From: Citrus sinensis
Lineage: Eukaryota; Streptophyta; Magnoliopsida; Sapindales; Rutaceae
Assembly (NCBI RefSeq): GCF_022201045.2
Contig: NC_068558.1
Coordinates: forward strand, 4,741,501 to 4,805,500
Length of the DNA: 64,000 nucleotides
Direction: 5' to 3'
Shown here one piece after another: positions 46,864 through 61,400 of the stretch. The first letter of the stretch is position 1. Each line of letters starts with the position of its first letter. The notes beneath the pieces are model-generated. The model was not told where the DNA came from. It did not search any database and saw nothing but the letters and a program-made list of their open reading frames with translations. A program made the position numbers and the translations under genes.

Positions 46864-49800
46864 TTACAATGGATTCCTGTTTACATCTTTGTACAGCAAA
46901 TAACGAGTCCGGGTTTTACCAAGTGCAGCATACCTGAAATGGAGCAGAATGCGGCCTACTAGTTTGGAATTAACTGGAGGAAGAACAAAAGAAAAAATAC
47001 AATGCGCCAATTTCTTATAAGAGGGGTGACAGATTCCTCACTTACCATTGTGGCACAAATGGTGCCATCCAAAGCACATCACCAGCTTGAACTGGGTACC
47101 TATAAACAGAAGACAAATGAGCAATACTGCATGAGCATGCTTTGTAAAGGTAGTGGCATACGTAAAGCTGAGTAAACCAAAACAAAATGCCAGGATAAAA
47201 GACTGGAAGAAAACTTTCCACTGGTCTGTTATTAGTGCGTGTCATGAATGCATTAATGTGCACGTTCCATTGAAACAGCAAAACACAAGTTCTCAAAGGA
47301 AGGGCAATAACAAGAAAAAGAATATGAATTTATTTTTGTTCTTCTCTGCATATGCATATATAAATCTACTCGAAGAAATGACAGAAGCAATTTGACAGAC
47401 TCATTTCCATTGTAATCCAAGACAGATGTTTTGTAGATATTTAAAATGCAAAAACATCATTACAAAACTTGAAGGTATCAGCTAACACCTAGATTTCCAA
47501 CATCAGCGTGAAAAAACTTCCAAGAACTGCAACTAATCCCAGGAGCCGTAGCATGAGAGCTCCAATTGCCTTTCTTTATGAATTTCTATAATTTGGTGGA
47601 CTTAAGACAAGCAGTAAAAATCATTTTCTCCCCTCAAAAGAGGCACATAACAGGATATGATCACTGTATCCACTCATCCATCTGTTTCATAAGATTGGCT
47701 TTAGACATAACTAGCAATATGCCTGCTTCATACAGTCTCAAGTCTTGAATGAAAATCTTACCAGCTATCACCCAAACGATAGATACCCTGTCCCTCTAAA
47801 AGCAATAAACCATGCTGATTATAGTGGACCTCCTGCAAATGCAAACAAGCCAAATTAAATGGTATAATATTCACCCACAAGTGGAAGCATAAATAGAAGA
47901 AAACCAGAGTAATTAAAGAAACACTAGAAAGCTATGAATCATACAACAAAGCTTCAAATGTAAAAAAGACTGAACAGAGTTTCAGCAAAAAATTAACCAG
48001 AGTTTCAACAAATGAAACATTTTAATCTTCAAAAGATTGTCATTACTCATTACCGAAAGTAATTTCAGTTCTAAGGTGGCTTTCAAGTAACAAAATCAAT
48101 GTTTAACACCTAAGATTTGACATGGAATCTCGTGATTTATGGCACGTGAGTTAGATATAGATAGATGCAGGACTTATAATTTCATCAGGAGTTGTTACCT
48201 TAGCCTGTTTGCAAAGAATTCTATCACTTATTACAAGCATTTTTCTTCTATCAGAACCAGTCATAGTTTTAATCATCAAGAAGTTAAAAAGAAAGAGAGA
48301 GGGTGCAAACCTTCACATTAAGGAACTCTCCAGGTTGAAAATCCATGATCTGCATGCATGGACACAAAAGATCAAATCATAGCAGACAGTCATAAGAAAT
48401 AAACTGTTAGTCTATGTCACCAATGCTACGGCAGATATACGGTACATTTAGTAAACAAAACAAACCCGAACCTTCAGCTCATATGTGTAATGGTCTGAAG
48501 TAAAAAGATTGAAGTAGTGCACTGTGGTTGCTAATTGCAGTTTGAGAATTAAAATACACATCCATTAAGAGCCCAGGGGATGCAGCTCAAGGAACCAGAA
48601 CTCCAGAAGCATAAAAGACAATCTAAAATATCAAGGAAAGCAAGAAGAAATAACAGCATGTAGGCTGTCCTTAGTAAAAATTCCTAAGCAATGGACAAAA
48701 GAAACCACTTTTAGATGGGGCTTGCATACTCTAACTCTCTTTCCAGAAGAATTATCCATGTCTAGTTGCTGACAAAGACAATAAAAAAGGACTTCAATCA
48801 AAAGTCCTAAACCAGGCAATCACAATTAAAAAAAAATTGTTACGACAAAGATTGTGATTCAGGAGGCAAGTTATGGCTCACGTGGATATTGAAGTCAAAA
48901 GGAACTGCTTGAGGAAGAAGCTTTCTAAGCTGAAAAACCTGTTAAGTAACGAGTTATAAGTAGCTTATCAGCACAAGTCTATACATGATTGAGTAAATAG
49001 ATGAAAACAAATAAGCATGGAAACATGCAAAGTTTCTTGGCATAATTATCATTTGGTGAGTTTCAAAAATAATATAAGACAATACAATTAGTATTCTTTT
49101 GATAAGAAACAAAACATAATTCATATGATCAACAAAAATAAATTGTTCAAAAATATGAAAAGACCTGCTTAAGTTACAAGGTTCAATAATTATTCTATAC
49201 TTTTTAAACCTGGAACCTAATATAAACAGGGTAAAAAAATACCTCTGTGAAAGGGATTACAAACAACATCAGAAGACAAGCAAAATATAACCACAACTCA
49301 CCTCTCCGGGAGTTTCAAGCAGTGGCTGCTTGTCTGTTGAACCAACAATCTGCTCAGTTATATGATTTTCAAGAGAGGCATACCTAAGAGTTAAGCCCAA
49401 AAAAGGGTGAAAATGTAACGGACTGGTATCACACAGGCAAGCTATTCAATCAGTTATGATAGTATAGCGGCTTTACAATGCTGCTCAGAATGGTATAAAA
49501 CTGAAAAACAGGGAGGATAAGATGGCAATTATCAAGTCAATTATGTCATAGTGGGTTACAAACCTGCGCTCAAATACAACAAGAGTAGCTGATCCTTCAG
49601 CCCTCAGAGAATGTGCAAAATTAGGAGGTAGATAAGTATACGAATCCACCTACACAATAAAGCATATAATATAATATCCGAACAAGGTTCAGAGGAGCAG
49701 ATATAGACATGCATAAAATGTCCCTCGGGGGGGGGGGAGGACATGGACATGCATGCATGTATAAGGAACTGAAAGATCTTTAAGCACTGGTAGTTTTGGA

Positions 49801-51276
49801 AATGACTGCCTCGCTTTCTGGTAAATTTGAAAGCTCTGGCTGCATGTTCAATGTCTGAAAAAGATAGGATATGCACTTCTGCTACAAGCTTGTGCATTGC
49901 TCATTTCAAACAAAATTAATGATACTGCTCACTGCCTATTAAATTTGAATTAAACTAGTACCTCAAGTTAATTGACAAAAGTAAAATCAGATATTTCTAA
50001 CCATCAGTTTGCTGCTAACACCTGATGCATTAGTGAGCATCGCAGAACCCTGAACAACAAATATGAACCTGAGAAGCGAGAAGATGGTAAATGTCACAAC
50101 CAAAGATGAATAGAACTTGAAATAGTTATGTTTAAATCAGTCCATACAGACAGAAGTTAATAAATATATGCACACCTCTCTACATCATGAGGGGGAAGGG
50201 CTGATCTGGCATTTTCTGCACAGTATATAGGCTTATATTAGCAAGCAAGTAAATGCATTCTGGGTACGCCACCAATTGCAATGTCATTCTAATGATATCT
50301 TGGCACAAAACATGGATGCCAGACAAATGACAATACATACTATAAAGGTCATGCTGGAATTTTCCATGTGCCCAAGACTGAAAATGCAGAAAATAAGAAA
50401 CGGCTCACTTTTACCACTGTGACAGAGGCACAGCTAAAGAGCAACACATAAACATCAGATGTGAAGATCACATCAAAGTTCAAATCTGAGAACAAAAGGA
50501 AAAAAAGAAAATGACAGCTGAAGATGAACAAACCTTGCATATTTGCCAGGTACATGACAAAATGTGAACCCATTGCGGGTGTGATTAAATATGCTCCCAA
50601 TGTATTTGTCCTGTCAATCAAATGTGAATGACTACACCAGAAAACAAGAACAGAGCTTTCTGCCACTAGATTCAAAAGCGAGTCAAAAGTACCACTCGGG
50701 TAAGGGACTGAGTACATGACTCTCGGGTGTTATTAAAGCATGGTCTCTTTTGTAAACACTGCGCGTGAAACCCGGCAAGTCTAACAAGCATAACCAAATT
50801 AATCTTGGATTAGGTAACAATAACATAATCAATAAAAATGAAATGTTTTGCCCTTTTTGCCGTACCAGAGTAGAACATATTCATTCAAGAACAAGAGAGG
50901 AAACATATTTAACAAAAAACGGTAGACACGAAGACTGCAATGATATATACCTTGTAGATGAGAAGGAGATAGTGTTGGGTTTGTGACTTTCCAATACATA
51001 GGCTTTGAGCTTGTCTCTCTGTCCAAGATTGACGGAGCAGAACAGAACCCTCCATCAGTCGCCCCAATTGTAACCAAACCTGCAAACGAGTAAAAGGAAA
51101 AAAGAAAATCAGCCACCACATGAAAATAGAGCCGCCAAAATGCTACCTTTACCTCAAAGAATCCAATCTGATATTAAAAATACTATGCCATAGAGTAAAG
51201 AAATGGAAGAAAGAATGGGAAGTGCAAGTGTACTTAGAGTGACAGAAAGGACAAGAAGAACTTGGGGGCTCTGCAT
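46864..51276 (-). CDS. UGLYAH: (S)-ureidoglycine aminohydrolase
   Basis: Releases ammonia from ureidoglycine to give ureidoglycolate, the step after allantoate amidohydrolase in purine nitrogen recycling, in the endoplasmic reticulum. Thirteen exons on the minus strand, 51234-51276, 50951-51079, 50693-50780, 50534-50610, 50176-50215, 50002-50068, 49564-49649, 49302-49383, 48882-48938, 48311-48349, 47762-47832, 47046-47099 and 46864-46933, join in phase to 300 aa. A 43-nt first exon supplies most of the signal peptide (MQSPQVLLVLSVTLS). The body is a bicupin starting DGGFCSAPSIL. The C-terminal cupin keeps the manganese ligands Glu237, His239, His243 and Gln277, all offset by two from those I recall for the Arabidopsis enzyme. 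The end YLLYKDVNRNPL is family-typical. A G12 run (49727-49738) lies in an intron. Confidence 0.96.
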
Positions 51277-51641
51277 ATTTTGAGGTAGTGACTGTACTGA
51301 TATGAGATACTGAGATGGAACGAACTCGGGGACGGGGGCGAGTTTTGTTCAGTTCAGTCTCTTGCTGCGCGTGCAGTTACTGTGTGTGTTTGTTGTTATG
51401 CGTTAGAAAACGACGAAGGTGTACACGTCGGATGGGAGTAGTGGAATCCTTTTAAATGTTGGTGGCAATAGCACTAAATTTAAAGAATTTGACGGTCAAA
51501 GTAGAATTACACCAAACTATTTTTTTTTTTTTTTTTTGCCCTTTTTGTTAAGCTAGTGCACAAAAAAAAAAAATGTAAAGCAAGATTAATAATGTATTTT
51601 ATGGGTAAATCAAATTTTGTTTGTTCATTTTATCAATTTAA

Positions 51642-51683
<42 letters not shown>

Positions 51684-51894
51684 TAACCATATATTCTTCT
51701 TTTAAATATGTTTTCTCCCTTGAATTATTAATAAGTTCACAATTTAAACATATAAAATTTTATTATTTAAGTTAATTTTTTGATTGATATCATATTTAAT
51801 GCTTGTCTATGTTTTTACCTTAGAGCCCATTATTATACGACAGCACATAGGGACGCTCACGTGAATTTCGAAATCCATAGCAGTCAGAACCCAA

Positions 51895-51904
51895 TTAGGG
51901 TTTA
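51895..51904 (+). promoter_or_regulatory. Telo-box-like motif upstream of the TARBP1-like gene
   Basis: TTAGGGTTTA is the reverse of the plant telo box AAACCCTAA, which is common in promoters of ribosomal-protein and translation-related genes. It lies about 330 bp upstream of the ATG at 52228. Confidence 0.55.
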
Positions 51905-51936
51905 TCAATCAACCGCCACAGTTTTGCGGGGGAATT

Positions 51937-52110
51937 ATAGAGCCGTTACAATTCAAAACCTTCACATTTCAATTGAACTACACCGACTGAGACGCGTTGG
52001 GGTTTACTGTTATATCATCCAACGGCCTTACGGGCGACGGCCATCCCGCCGTTAGGCGGAAACATAGAGCCGTTATAAATTCAAAAACCTTCACATTTCA
52101 CCTGAATTAC
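51937..52110 (+). repeat. Partial direct duplication, 127-bp period
   Basis: ATAGAGCCGTTACAATTC followed by AAAACCTTCACATTTCA begins at 51937. A near copy (ATAGAGCCGTTATAAATTC then AAAAACCTTCACATTTCA) begins at 52064. The matched blocks are about 45 bp each, and the sequence between them diverges. Confidence 0.8.
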
Positions 52111-52138
52111 GCTAAGTGATAGAGCGCCGCCGTTTTAA

Positions 52139-52148
52139 TTAGGGTTTA
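52139..52148 (+). promoter_or_regulatory. Second telo-box-like motif
   Basis: The same TTAGGGTTTA motif, 79 bp upstream of the ATG at 52228 and so probably close to the transcription start. Its recurrence strengthens the case that the motif is functional in this promoter. Confidence 0.55.
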
Positions 52149-52227
52149 TATATCCAATCGGCATAGCGCCATCAGGCCATTGAGGATAAAAATATAGAAG
52201 TTGTAATTCTAATATTAACTTGCGAAG

Positions 52228-55200
52228 ATGACTTCAACAGAGACCAGTTCAGTGGGCTCTTTGGTCTCTTCACTCGTAAGTAGCTTTAAACTAGTACCTC
52301 CAGCGGCTATTCCACCAATGTTGGATTGCATTTTGGCATCAACTGGTTCTTCTGCATCAGCTATCTTTTTTTCTCTTCTTGATCTCTCCAAGGTATTTAA
52401 TTTTAGAAATAAAAGTCACCTTGTCATTTTCATGAAGTAGTTGAACATGCTTTCATGTTTGTTCACACAGGATGCTATTAAGGAGGGTCAGAAATTGGAT
52501 TCTGATCAGTGTAACTACATTGCATCAATGGTGGGAGCACTGTGTCATCTTCTCAAGACACTCGGTGAGTTACTGGCCTTGAGAGTCCAATTCAAGGGTT
52601 GTCAAAACTAAGTTGTTTCTTTACACTTGTACGTGCCACACTCTGTTTCCTAGAACTACTTATTTGTTTTCGTTATTGTTCATCAGGTTGTTGGTAGTAT
52701 GATTATCTGAATTTGAGTTTGCTAAGGGGCGGGGTATATTTTCATCGCAGGGGCAAATCATGATGCTTTTCAGTCATTTATGTGGAAAAGTTTTATTCCT
52801 CTTATGAAAATGAGACATGCATTCGAACCTGAAATGCTCAACCAGGTAGAATGGTTAGCTGTCTTAAGGCTTGGAATGGTATTTTAGCTATTACCTGCAT
52901 CTGTCTTTTTGTCCGTACTGAAATATTTTCTGTTTGCTTTGCATGCTCTTGATCTTAGATTTCAGAATCGTTCTTCGATGTTGTAACCAAGACTAATACC
53001 TGGATAAATTTGGAGAAAACCTTGGTGCCTTGTAGTTTTAGTTCAGTTGGTTTTTCCTTGGGTGTGCTTCAAAATGAAGAATCAGATGCCATTGAATGGG
53101 GTTGTTGCTCACCTTTCCAAGGTTCAAAAGGCGAGACAAATGCTTCAGATATGGATAAAGAGTGCATGCTCTCTCTATCTAGGTCAATTACATTGCCAAC
53201 ATCATGCCATATTTTAACCTTAGTAATGGATTCTGCTCTAAGAAATCTTCAAGCTGCTCCAAGCACAGATTCACTGTTGGAAAATGGTTGTTATGCAGAA
53301 AAGTTTGCTGCTAATTTGCTTTGGTATTTATGTAACACGACAGAGCGATTACTTCTGCAAAGTGTGGAACACCGGTCTTGTGCAATTGCCTTTCTCCTTC
53401 CCATAATTCTCAAAGCATTTGTTTCTCTCCACTCTTCGGAAATCTCATTCCATGGGCATATATATACACTTTCTAGGTAGGGGAATATATATATATATAC
53501 TTTCTAGTTAGAGACATACAGCATGCATATAATGCTCTGATTTGCATGAGTTACCTTCTATTTTTCCAAGGAATATGCATTTTTCTTTGTTTGTAACTTT
53601 TCTATTATTATAATATCTTGTTTGCTTCCAGGAAGTGCTTCTTTAAGAAAATTTGGAAGTGCTGCAGAACCCTATTTTCTCTTGGAACTTTGGAGAGGAG
53701 AGATGCCTTTACAGTGCTCTCTCTATACCTGTCTTATTCTTCTTATACAGAGGGATCTGAAAATTCTGATAGGAGTGATAGAGGTGAAGAATTTGACATA
53801 AGAGCTGTGAGAGAGTTTTGGGAAGAAATAAAAAGAGGTTTGGTACGTGCCCCCAATCTCCTTGCCACTTTTTGTTATCCACCCTGAGTTGGTGATAACC
53901 ATGGCACTTCAGATTCTTTGCTTCGCCTTTGTTTTGATTTATTTTGCGAAGATTATTTAAAAAAAAATTCTTCTATTCTTGTTAGGTTGATGAGGAAGGC
54001 TTAGTGAGGAAGCAATCGTTACATATATTGAAGGCTGTCCTGCAGATACGTGGAGAAAACCAAGGCCACTCTGGTGTTTCAGATATGAGATCACAAGGAA
54101 AGAATTCAACTGCTCGAGGTATGACAAAGAGGGACCTTTGGGCTGTCAAGGAAGCCAAGTCACTGGGGGTAGGGAAACTCTGCTATTCAACTGATTTGGC
54201 CTTGAAACAGGGTCAGCAGCAGTGGGAGGCATTCATACTGCTGTATGAAATGCTTGAAGAGTATAGTACTCACCTCGTGGAAGCTGCTTGGAATCACCAG
54301 GTGATGACACCTATTTTCTTCATTTCTCATTTAGTCATTTGATTTCTCAAGAACTTTTTATTAAGATAAAAATATAATTTTGATGATCTATATAGAATGC
54401 AGTCATATGACATAAGACTTGATGTATAAGGTAAATCAGCATTATGGCTTATGGGGAATCATTCCTATGGAAGTCCGAATCTCAATTCTACACAATGTGT
54501 CTACTAATTATTTATTGTCTGTCACAGATAACCTTGTTACTTCAGTTTTCTCTTCCACATGGGAACCTTCCAGGCTCTACTGGCAGAGCACATCAAAATT
54601 GGATCAAACCTTCAGGCGAAATCTTTGATTGGTTATCAGTTTTGTGGGAACGGGGTTTTTGTCATGGGAATCCTCAAGGTATCAAAGACTTATTAGCTCA
54701 GTCATTTAATTAGACTTATCGGGTTTGTTCATCTGAGGAGTCACTTTACCGTAAACCATATTTTATTAATTTTAATATAATTCATCTCAGGTTCCCTTAT
54801 AATTGCTTCTTTCTGTCCCCTTTGATTTGTGCAGTTAGATATATGATCATGCAGTCATTTTTGGGCATTGAGTGGAAGAGTTATGAGAACTGTGCAAAAT
54901 CAGTACCTGAAAGTTTTGTTCTCGGTCCATTCATGGAAGGATTGAATGACCCTGTCCACCACAAAGATTTTGGTTTGTTCTTAATTTGACTGGTCCTGGA
55001 TATAGAAGTTACTCATCAAGCATATATTATCTTATTTTACTATGTCAGAGGAGATAACTTGATAGGAATATTAGAATAGAGAAGATTGAAAGTAGTTGTT
55101 TCATTATTCTTTTTATGTATTCTAGCTGACATACTTCTAGAAGCATGACATGTATCTGCCATGTGCAACACAGTGGCTATGCTCAAGTATTTATGACACA

Positions 55201-58200
55201 TTACTGAAAAGTCATTTTCTTGAACGAATACTACGGTATACTCCTTTGGCATATTATGTCTGGTCTTATCTCTTGGGCACTATTAAAACTTGTTCTTATA
55301 AATTTCTAGAGTCTCCAGCACATTTACTTATATTTTTATTTGTTATTCTTTCTTGGTGGTGTTGGGTTGTGGGGTATTTGGGATGATGAGAGGCAGGGTG
55401 AGTGGATATTTCTCTTGCTTGAAGAGTGCTTAGCTTCACATCTGCTGAGGTTTTTGTTCCCTTTGATTTTCCACCATCACTAAAGTAGCGAGAAAAAAGT
55501 TAAAACTTCCTTTGTGGGTTAACCAATGGCTCAATACTATGGTTATTGGAAGAGCTGTTGGTATTTCTTTTGGTTTCTAATGTGAAGCTGTTGAATATTC
55601 CTTTCAGATAAAATAATTTAATCTCTCGTTTTCACTGTCCACCTTGACTAGCCGAAGAATAATTTAAAAAGATCATGTTTCAGCAAATTTCCTTTGTAAT
55701 ATTTATGTATATTTTTAATCAGGCACAAAAGGAGTTTACTCTTCAAGGACCATTGAACGTGCAGCCAGTTTTTTACATCAATACGCAAGTTTCCTAGATA
55801 CAAGGTAAGCTAGCATGTCGTCGATGAATTTTCATTTTGTAGCTTACAAGTTGAAGAACTAAGGTAGTTGTCTTGTTATCAGATTGATATCTTTCTCTAA
55901 ATGATATTGAAACAATGTGTTCATTTTAAAGCATTTGTTTGGGATTATGCCTGGCATGTTAATGAGTTTTTGTTTAAAAGAGTGCATTAATTGGTTGTTA
56001 CTTCCTCAACTTTGAAGTAACTTGTATGCGATTTTCTCTGATTGTTTAGGTTGAGGAAGTGGTTGATGTATGTGCATGTATCTTGTCATTACAGGAAGCA
56101 GATTGCATTTTTGAGCAATTTAGCATCTGTTGCTAAACAGCAATCGTTTGGTAGAGTTGGGTTGATGGCCCTTGCAGAATGCATTGCTTCCGCTGCTTGT
56201 GGAGTTGCTGCACATATTGAAAATAAAGCAGAATGTTGTGGAGATGCGTTTCCTGAAAAGGTCCCCGAGGAATGTTCTCCGGAAAATTTCCCTTGCAATG
56301 ATAAATCAGACTTGTTGGATATTCTGAGATTTGTTATTGAAAGCAGCAAACAACATTTTAATCCTAATTATCGTCTTCGAGGTCTCTAATTTTGTAATCT
56401 GGTTAGATTAGGATATTCTTTTTGGCAGTTTAAAGTTTAGACCACTGTTGATTACAGTTTGGAGCATGCCTTTTGTGATACCTATAGTTGTGGTTTCCAG
56501 TTTGTGAGAAAGTCCTGGAGGCAGCTGCGTCTTTGATGTGTACATTTGAGGTGCCCCTAGAGATACTCTTGCACTTCATTTCAGCACTGCCTCGAGAATT
56601 TACTGATTATGGTGGTATGTAAGCGCTTATGCAACCTATTTACCATTTGTTTCCAGCTTGCTTCTGTGAAAATCTGTTTCATATGCTAACTTATCGCTCT
56701 TGTGTTATTTCATTCCTCCTCTATTTAGTTTCAAATTGAAATGTTAGTTCGAAGTATTGTTTTACCATTTTCTTGAAATGAGTAGCTTAAGTTGTCTTTT
56801 TCTATTTATTTGTTTCTTTCACCATAGACTTCGGTTTAAATTGAATTACTTCTGTTTTATGGGTTTTAAACTTTTAATACACATTCTTTAATAAGGATGT
56901 CACATCTATGATCTTTCTCTCTCTGCTACTTCCAGGTTCCTTAAGAGCAAGAGTACGAGAATGGCTTTCAGGGTGTAGTAAGCAGCAGTCTGCCAATAAC
57001 TGCAAAAGCCGGATGCTGGTTTTAAAGAGTCTTAATGACTTCCCAATTAGTTTTACAAGTCATCCAAGTTTGAGCAATGCTTTTGTTACTTGTGATGATG
57101 AAGACTTAGATTCTTGGGAATCAAAGGCAAAGAGATGGGCAAGAGTGTTTTTTCTTGTAATCAAGGATGAACAGGATTTAGCCTCTGTACTAAAGGTTCC
57201 CTCACTTTTAGCGGCTCTACTAATTCTCTTACTTCTTTCTTTCTTATTTCTTGACATGTATGCGTAGGAATGTTGTTAAATGTTCAATTGATGAGTAATG
57301 TATAATGCATTTATATTTCTGCTGCATTTTAATATGCTTTTAGTACACTCTGACACTTGTTTAATGCTGGCTTTTACAGTTTATTCAAAATGGTGGTATC
57401 AATATCTGCAAACAGAGCAATCATGTACGTTGTATCTCCATGAAGTTTCTCATCCTTACCCTGAACTTCCTTCAGGAGATCCAGATAATGCAGGAGAGAT
57501 ATTCTGAATGTGGAATAAGAATCAGAACTAAATCAGAAATTGACTCGCTTAAGACAGTGGATCAATTTTCTTATGCAGAAGCTTCCATATTTCATGAGAA
57601 GTTAGCGAACCTTTTCCCTAATGTTTTGGTATTAAGAGAATTAACCATTTTAAAATTTATTTTCTAAATAATGTGGTTTACATAGGACTTCTTATTAGTG
57701 GTATTCGTATACAAAGTTTTATTTTGGCATGCAGGAGGAGCTGGTTTGTTTTTCCAACTTGTCTTGTTCAATATTTTGGTCCAATATTGCAATGGAGGAA
57801 ACGAATCTGCCCAGTTCTGTGATAGGAAAACTCGGAGGTCCTAGTCAAAGAAGGTTGTCATTTTCCACTACCACTGTTGTCTTGCAAGCTGTAAGATTAC
57901 GTAATCTTCAGATATCTTCAGTTTAAGAAGTTTCTCGCCTAATTTGAGTGGTTTTGGCTTTTCGTGCCATGCTTTTAGTCTTCTTCTCAGTAATTCTCTT
58001 GGAGTTGAGTGCATCTATGCTGTTGCTGTATGATTTATTTTAGGTGAAGCTTAAGCATGGTCTATTTTCATTTTTCATATTTTAATTCGAAACTGTTATC
58101 CCACAGGTCTTCTCATACTATTCTCAAAGAATTTCGTATTCTCATGTATGCCAGTTCTCTATTTCATGTGTTCTTGCTTATTATATGTGGGTGGCTGCCA

Positions 58201-58360
58201 GATATCGTATATTATGATAAATATCTTTTTTTCTCCTCTGTTGTTTGAATCAATTATCTTTCATGGAAATCTGACTTTATTGACCTTAAAAGATTTTGAA
58301 AGTGCTTGTACTGAGTTAAGCTTGTTCACTATAATTTTTATTTATTTATGTATTTGTTTA

Positions 58361-58404
<44 letters not shown>

Positions 58405-61400
58405 TATTTTTATATATATCGTTATTCTTGGCTTAAAACTGGAAGTCGGGTTCGGACCAAAAGAAAAACAAAAGAACCACCGAGACAGTCTTTTTTCAAT
58501 ACATGATGCTTCAATTGAAGTGCAACTGTTGGATACTTTTCTAAAGCTAAATATTTTTTCATGCCTGAGAAGATAATGTCTGTGAAAGCTGTTGCATCAA
58601 TCTCATCGTGGTGTGCAAGGTTGAAAAGAAATGCTTCAATAGAATTTGCTTATGACTTCATGTGGAACTTATTCTGGAAGACTATTCAATCTCCAACTTC
58701 TGATTCTGAGGTATGTTTCGATTTGAATGGACTTTATTTTGTATAATTTTTGTCCAAAGTCGCAGGAGGGGTCTTCTTACTCTTAAAAGTTGTAATATTT
58801 TTTTTAAGTTAATCTATTAATAATGTGAATTCTCTGAATTCAGACTGGAGCGGAAGTTTGTCTTGCAGCATATGAAGCATTAGCTTCGGCTCTGAAAGCA
58901 CTAGTCGGTCCTCAGGCTTTGTGTTTCTTCAAGAAAAATGATAAGTTAATGCTATCAGCAGTGGAAGGCAAACCTTTGTTGGATTCATGGGTTCAAGCTT
59001 TTCTTCAGAACATTAATGCTCTTCTTGCAGCTGGTGTTTTAGCACGTGCTCGACGAGCTATTTTGCTGAACTGGAAGGTTAAGAAGCTCCTGTTTTAATT
59101 GTTTGTTTTTAATTTCTTTTCTGTTTGAACCTTGCTGTTCATTATTGCATCTGCAAATTGGCATCAATTATATCAATTGTTTGTGTTAGTTGTTGTGAGT
59201 ATGGCTTACTTCCTTCTTAATGTCACTTTTATCATTTATACTATTATACATCCACAATTCTACTTGTAATCTTCATTTATTTTCATTGTCTTCCATTTTT
59301 GAGATATTAATGATCAAGTAATTAAGTAAAAGATCGTAACCGTTACTTTTGCGTGATTCAGTGGCTTTGTCTAGAATCTCTGTTGTCACTTCCTTATTGT
59401 GGTCTTGAGAATGGAGCGAATTGTAGCTATTTCTTCTCAGATGATGTTGTCAGATACATATTTAATGATCTTGTGGAAAGGTAAGAAGCATGTACTTATA
59501 TTGTTGATTTAACATCATGTTTTGAGGTTGATGGATAGTTTTTTAAGACCTTTTGCAGTAGTTTACACTTTTGTTTTCTAAACCTAGTATCAGAAATTTT
59601 CATTTGGATGACTGCAATTACATGTAAACACATTATGGTATACCTTAATTTTTAGATGGTACACCTTAATACAATTGGAATTTGCATTCCCTTCCGAATT
59701 TTGAGGCAATGTCATTGGCAGTATATTATTTTACTCTAAAATGAAATGTGGCTGGGATTATTTGAAAAGTTTGTAGAAAGTAGTGGGAAATTCACTGACC
59801 TTCCTCTCTTCTAAAGTCCAAAGTTGGCTTTTTCTCAATTTTTTTTTTAATTATATTTGCAGCCTTGAGAATGCAGGGGAAGGTTCCCTTTTGCCCATGC
59901 TGAGATCAGTTAGGTTGACCTTGGACCTTTTTGCTTCTGGTTCATCGGGTTCACTTGTTTCCTCGTGCAGAGGTGTGGATACCCAGGTTCGCTACATCAT
60001 TCCCGCATGGAGCATGTGCTTATCTTTTATTCTTGGCATGTGACTATTTAATGGGTTTTGGGTGGGTTCACTTCAAAAGGTAGAGAGTTTTGGAGATGTT
60101 CAGTTCTGGCCAGTTTTTGTTTAATTTGGCTTGAAACAAATAGTAGGATTATTGAAGATTCTGAGAAACACATAATGTTTTTGTGGGAAAGTGTGTGATT
60201 AATACCTTCTCTTTGGGCCCAGTTACTTAAGGAATTTGAATCTTCATTCATCTAAATTGTGAAGCGGTGTTGGCTTAATTCTGCGTTTTTAGGTTTGTCT
60301 TTTGTTCTGAGATCATATAGTCATATAGATACTAGACTTATTTGGTTATCTGATCAGCATTCAACTGTATATGTCTTTTTGTGATCTTTAGCAGGTTCTT
60401 TCTTTGTGGTCTCATTGTTCACTTTTAGTGCATTTTGTTTTTCTTAATGCAATTTTCCTATTAAAAAAAGGGGAGCGGGGTTGTCGGTTTGGGTGGCAAG
60501 GAGGTTTTCACAGACATCTTGACTTTCTGGTTGCACCAGTTTAGAATTTTTCTCGTCTCTCTCTCTCTCTCTCTCCCCTCTTATGGATAGGGTTTAGCTT
60601 GTTGAGAAACGTAAGGGTATTGTTTGCGGTAGTGAAATTTATTTGTAGAGAGCATTCCCATGTCCCAGTTTTTCTCCTTTTTTTCTACTCTCTTGAAAAG
60701 CTTATTTTATTTCTTAACATTTATGAACATTGGTTGGTTATATTTTTCCCCTGTTGAAGCAAAGAACCTAAATCATATATACTGTGAGGAATTCCATGAT
60801 TTTCTTGGGGTGCTGATGAAAACTTTTATTGGTGGATTTTGGCAATTGTGAAATCTATTTTTCTTTTCTTCATAGTCATTTTTCAACATTTTTTGTTTCT
60901 TTGATGAGAAAGCGATGCTCATATTTCATTCCAGCGTTAGTGGATTTTTGAACTTCTTTTGTTAGACTTCCTGAATATATACTTCTTGATCTACTTTGAC
61001 AGAAACAAAAGATGGCATTTTTTTTTCATTGACCCAATATTTAGTCATAAGTGTTATTTATATTTTTCCCTTACCAGTTTTTCTACAGAGTCTTTCAAGA
61101 GCCTTTTCTTTTTGTTCTTTGACTATGATTTTTTCAAATGAAAGAGACGATCTAACGACACTCAGTTCTCTTACTGTAGATGATGTGGCATTTGGTTCGT
61201 TCCTCTTGGATATTACATATCAGCTGCAACAAGCGAAGAGTTGCACCTATTGCTGCTCTTTTATCTTCTGTCTTGCATTATTCCGTGTTTAGCGAAGAGG
61301 AAATGCATATGATGGAGAATACACCTGGGCCTCTGAAGTGGGTGCGTAATTCCTCTGTGTGTCTATATTTTTTGTTGACGACTTACAAAATTTGTTATGA

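Larger units (their letters stand above)
51277..52227. promoter_or_regulatory. Shared upstream region of two divergent genes
   Basis: These 951 bases separate the start codons of the minus-strand UGLYAH and plus-strand TARBP1-like genes. The centre is AT-rich, with homopolymers (T18 near 51521, A13 near 51560) and an (AT)n run (about 51646-51681). The right 400 bases are GC-richer and hold a partial 127-bp duplication and two TTAGGGTTTA telo-box motifs. No gene was found inside. Confidence 0.55.
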
